Both the position numbers and the translations under genes were made by a program. From the NCBI GenBank assembly GCA_003457145.1, contig DMSR01000427.1:1-5896 (forward strand): 5,896 bases of DNA. The letters are read 5' to 3'. The notes beneath the pieces were generated by a model. The model saw only the letters and a program-made list of their open reading frames with translations, ran no database searches and had not been told where the DNA came from. Positions 4,979 to 5,896 of this stretch are shown here, piece after piece (the stretch's first letter is position 1; every line of letters starts with the position of its first letter). This DNA is from Bacillus sp. (in: firmicutes). Its GTDB lineage: Bacteria; Bacillota; Bacilli; Bacillales; Cytobacillaceae.

Positions 4979-5896
4979 ATGTTGGCACAAACTACAGGAA
5001 TTGAAATAGTGGGGAACATGAAAAAAGAGTATGAAGTGGTTTTGACAGCTGAGGCATTGAGCTTTGTAGAGGCACTCGAAAAGCGATTCGGACCGAGGAG
5101 GCTGGAATTGCTGGCAGCAAGGGATGAGCGCCAGGAGGAAATCAATAAGGGCAAATTGCCGGGTTTCTTGCCGGAAACAAAACACATCCGTGATGGTGAC
5201 TGGACAATCGCGCCTCTGCCTGAAGATCTCAAGGACCGCAGAGTCGAAATTACCGGGCCGACGGACAGGAAGATGATCATCAACGCCCTCAATGCCGGTG
5301 CGAAGGTGTTCATGGCTGACTGTGAAGATTCTACATCGCCAACATGGGAAAGCATCGTCGAAGGGCAGATCAATCTAAGGGATGCCGTTAACCGAACGAT
5401 CTCTTTTAAAAATCAAAACGGAAAAATGTATCAATTAAACGAAGAAACAGCTGTTTTAATGGTTCGCCCAAGAGGCTGGCATCTTGAAGAAAAGCATGTA
5501 TTGCTCGATGGTAAACCAATCTCGGGAAGCTTATTCGATTTCGCGATGTACTTCTTCCATAATGCGAAAAATCTAGTTGAGCGGGGTTCAGGTCCATATT
5601 TGTACCTTCCAAAGATGGAAAGTCACCTCGAAGCGCGCCTTTGGAACGATGTGTTCGTCTTTGCACAGAATGAACTCGGCATCCCACTTGGAATGATTAA
5701 AGCAACTGTTCTGATCGAAACGATTCTCGCTTCATTCGAAATGAATGAAATTTTGTATGAGCTGAGAGAGCACTCTGCCGGATTGAACTGCGGAAGATGG
5801 GATTATATCTTCAGCTATTTAAAAAAACTGCGTTCACAGGAAAATGTGATTTTGCCTGATCGTTCGCAGGTAACGATGACAGTTCCGTTCATGAGA
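4979..5896 (+). CDS. aceB: Malate synthase A, N-terminal 306 codons (3' truncated by window edge)
   Basis: Malate synthase condenses glyoxylate with acetyl-CoA to malate, the second step of the glyoxylate shunt, allowing growth on acetate or fatty acids. The frame is open to the last base; the family is about 530 aa, so roughly 40% is missing. Landmarks are [13 protein letters not shown] (111-123), the catalytic-arginine motif MVRPRGWHL (161-169), [18 protein letters not shown], Glu247 in [10 protein letters not shown] and Asp275 in GRWDY (the Mg2+ ligands in this family). The family signature [16 protein letters not shown] is at 263-278. The second catalytic Asp near the C-terminus is beyond the window. 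The ATG at 4979 is chosen because an in-frame TGA lies at 4967-4969 and AAGGAG at 4961-4966 is 12 nt upstream, slightly long. The next ATG (codon 14) has no SD. Isocitrate lyase (aceA) would be the expected next gene but cannot be seen. Confidence 0.96.
   Translation, partial: MLAQTTGIEIVGNMKKEYEVVLTAEALSFVEALEKRFGPRRLELLAARDERQEEINKGKLPGFLPETKHIRDGDWTIAPLPEDLKDRRVEITGPTDRKMIINALNAGAKVFMADCEDSTSPTWESIVEGQINLRDAVNRTISFKNQNGKMYQLNEETAVLMVRPRGWHLEEKHVLLDGKPISGSLFDFAMYFFHNAKNLVERGSGPYLYLPKMESHLEARLWNDVFVFAQNELGIPLGMIKATVLIETILASFEMNEILYELREHSAGLNCGRWDYIFSYLKKLRSQENVILPDRSQVTMTVPFMR

Noticed and set aside
4919..5687. Minus-strand open frames opposite malate synthase
   Set aside because: They are shadows of the aceB coding frame, which has full family motifs; they lack ribosome binding sites.

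Overview
The window looks like core chromosome from a member of the Bacillaceae. It has strong AGGAGG-type ribosome binding sites, sigma-A-like promoters, compact intrinsic terminators and moderately low GC. The ligA-camS (yerH) gene pair is a Firmicutes arrangement. The glyoxylate-shunt enzyme malate synthase argues against B. subtilis itself and fits other Bacillus-related genera. The exact genus cannot be fixed from the sequence.

Layout. Positions 2-355 hold the C-terminal end of NAD-dependent DNA ligase LigA, mostly the BRCT domain. It is followed after 14 nt by a CamS/YerH lipoprotein (370-1548), and this unit ends at a strong intrinsic terminator (1655-1687). Convergent to it, on the minus strand, is an unannotated 35-codon gene (1826-1933). 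It has a near-ideal Shine-Dalgarno and its own minus-strand terminator (1748-1773). A 264-nt gap with one possible coding remnant leads to a GNAT acetyltransferase (2213-2701). Next is a monocistronic-looking 1-pyrroline-5-carboxylate dehydrogenase (2899-4446). It has a sigma-A promoter, a CcpA-type cre-like site over the expected transcription start, and a strong terminator (4459-4490). A gap of about 490 nt follows, with a more GC-rich block of unknown origin and a promoter full of dyad symmetries. It leads to malate synthase A (4979 onward), which runs off the right edge; its first 306 codons are present.

How the genes fit together. LigA closes nicks in DNA replication and repair, and CamS is a surface lipoprotein co-transcribed with it. 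The P5C dehydrogenase makes glutamate from proline or arginine, and malate synthase condenses glyoxylate with acetyl-CoA. Both serve growth on non-sugar carbon. The cre-like site before the first and the operator-like palindrome on the -10 of the second suggest each is controlled by carbon status, but separately.

No CRISPR array, insertion sequence, tRNA, rRNA or recognisable riboswitch was seen. I found no multi-gene novel system. The most notable new items are the 35-aa gene and the palindrome-rich aceB promoter.
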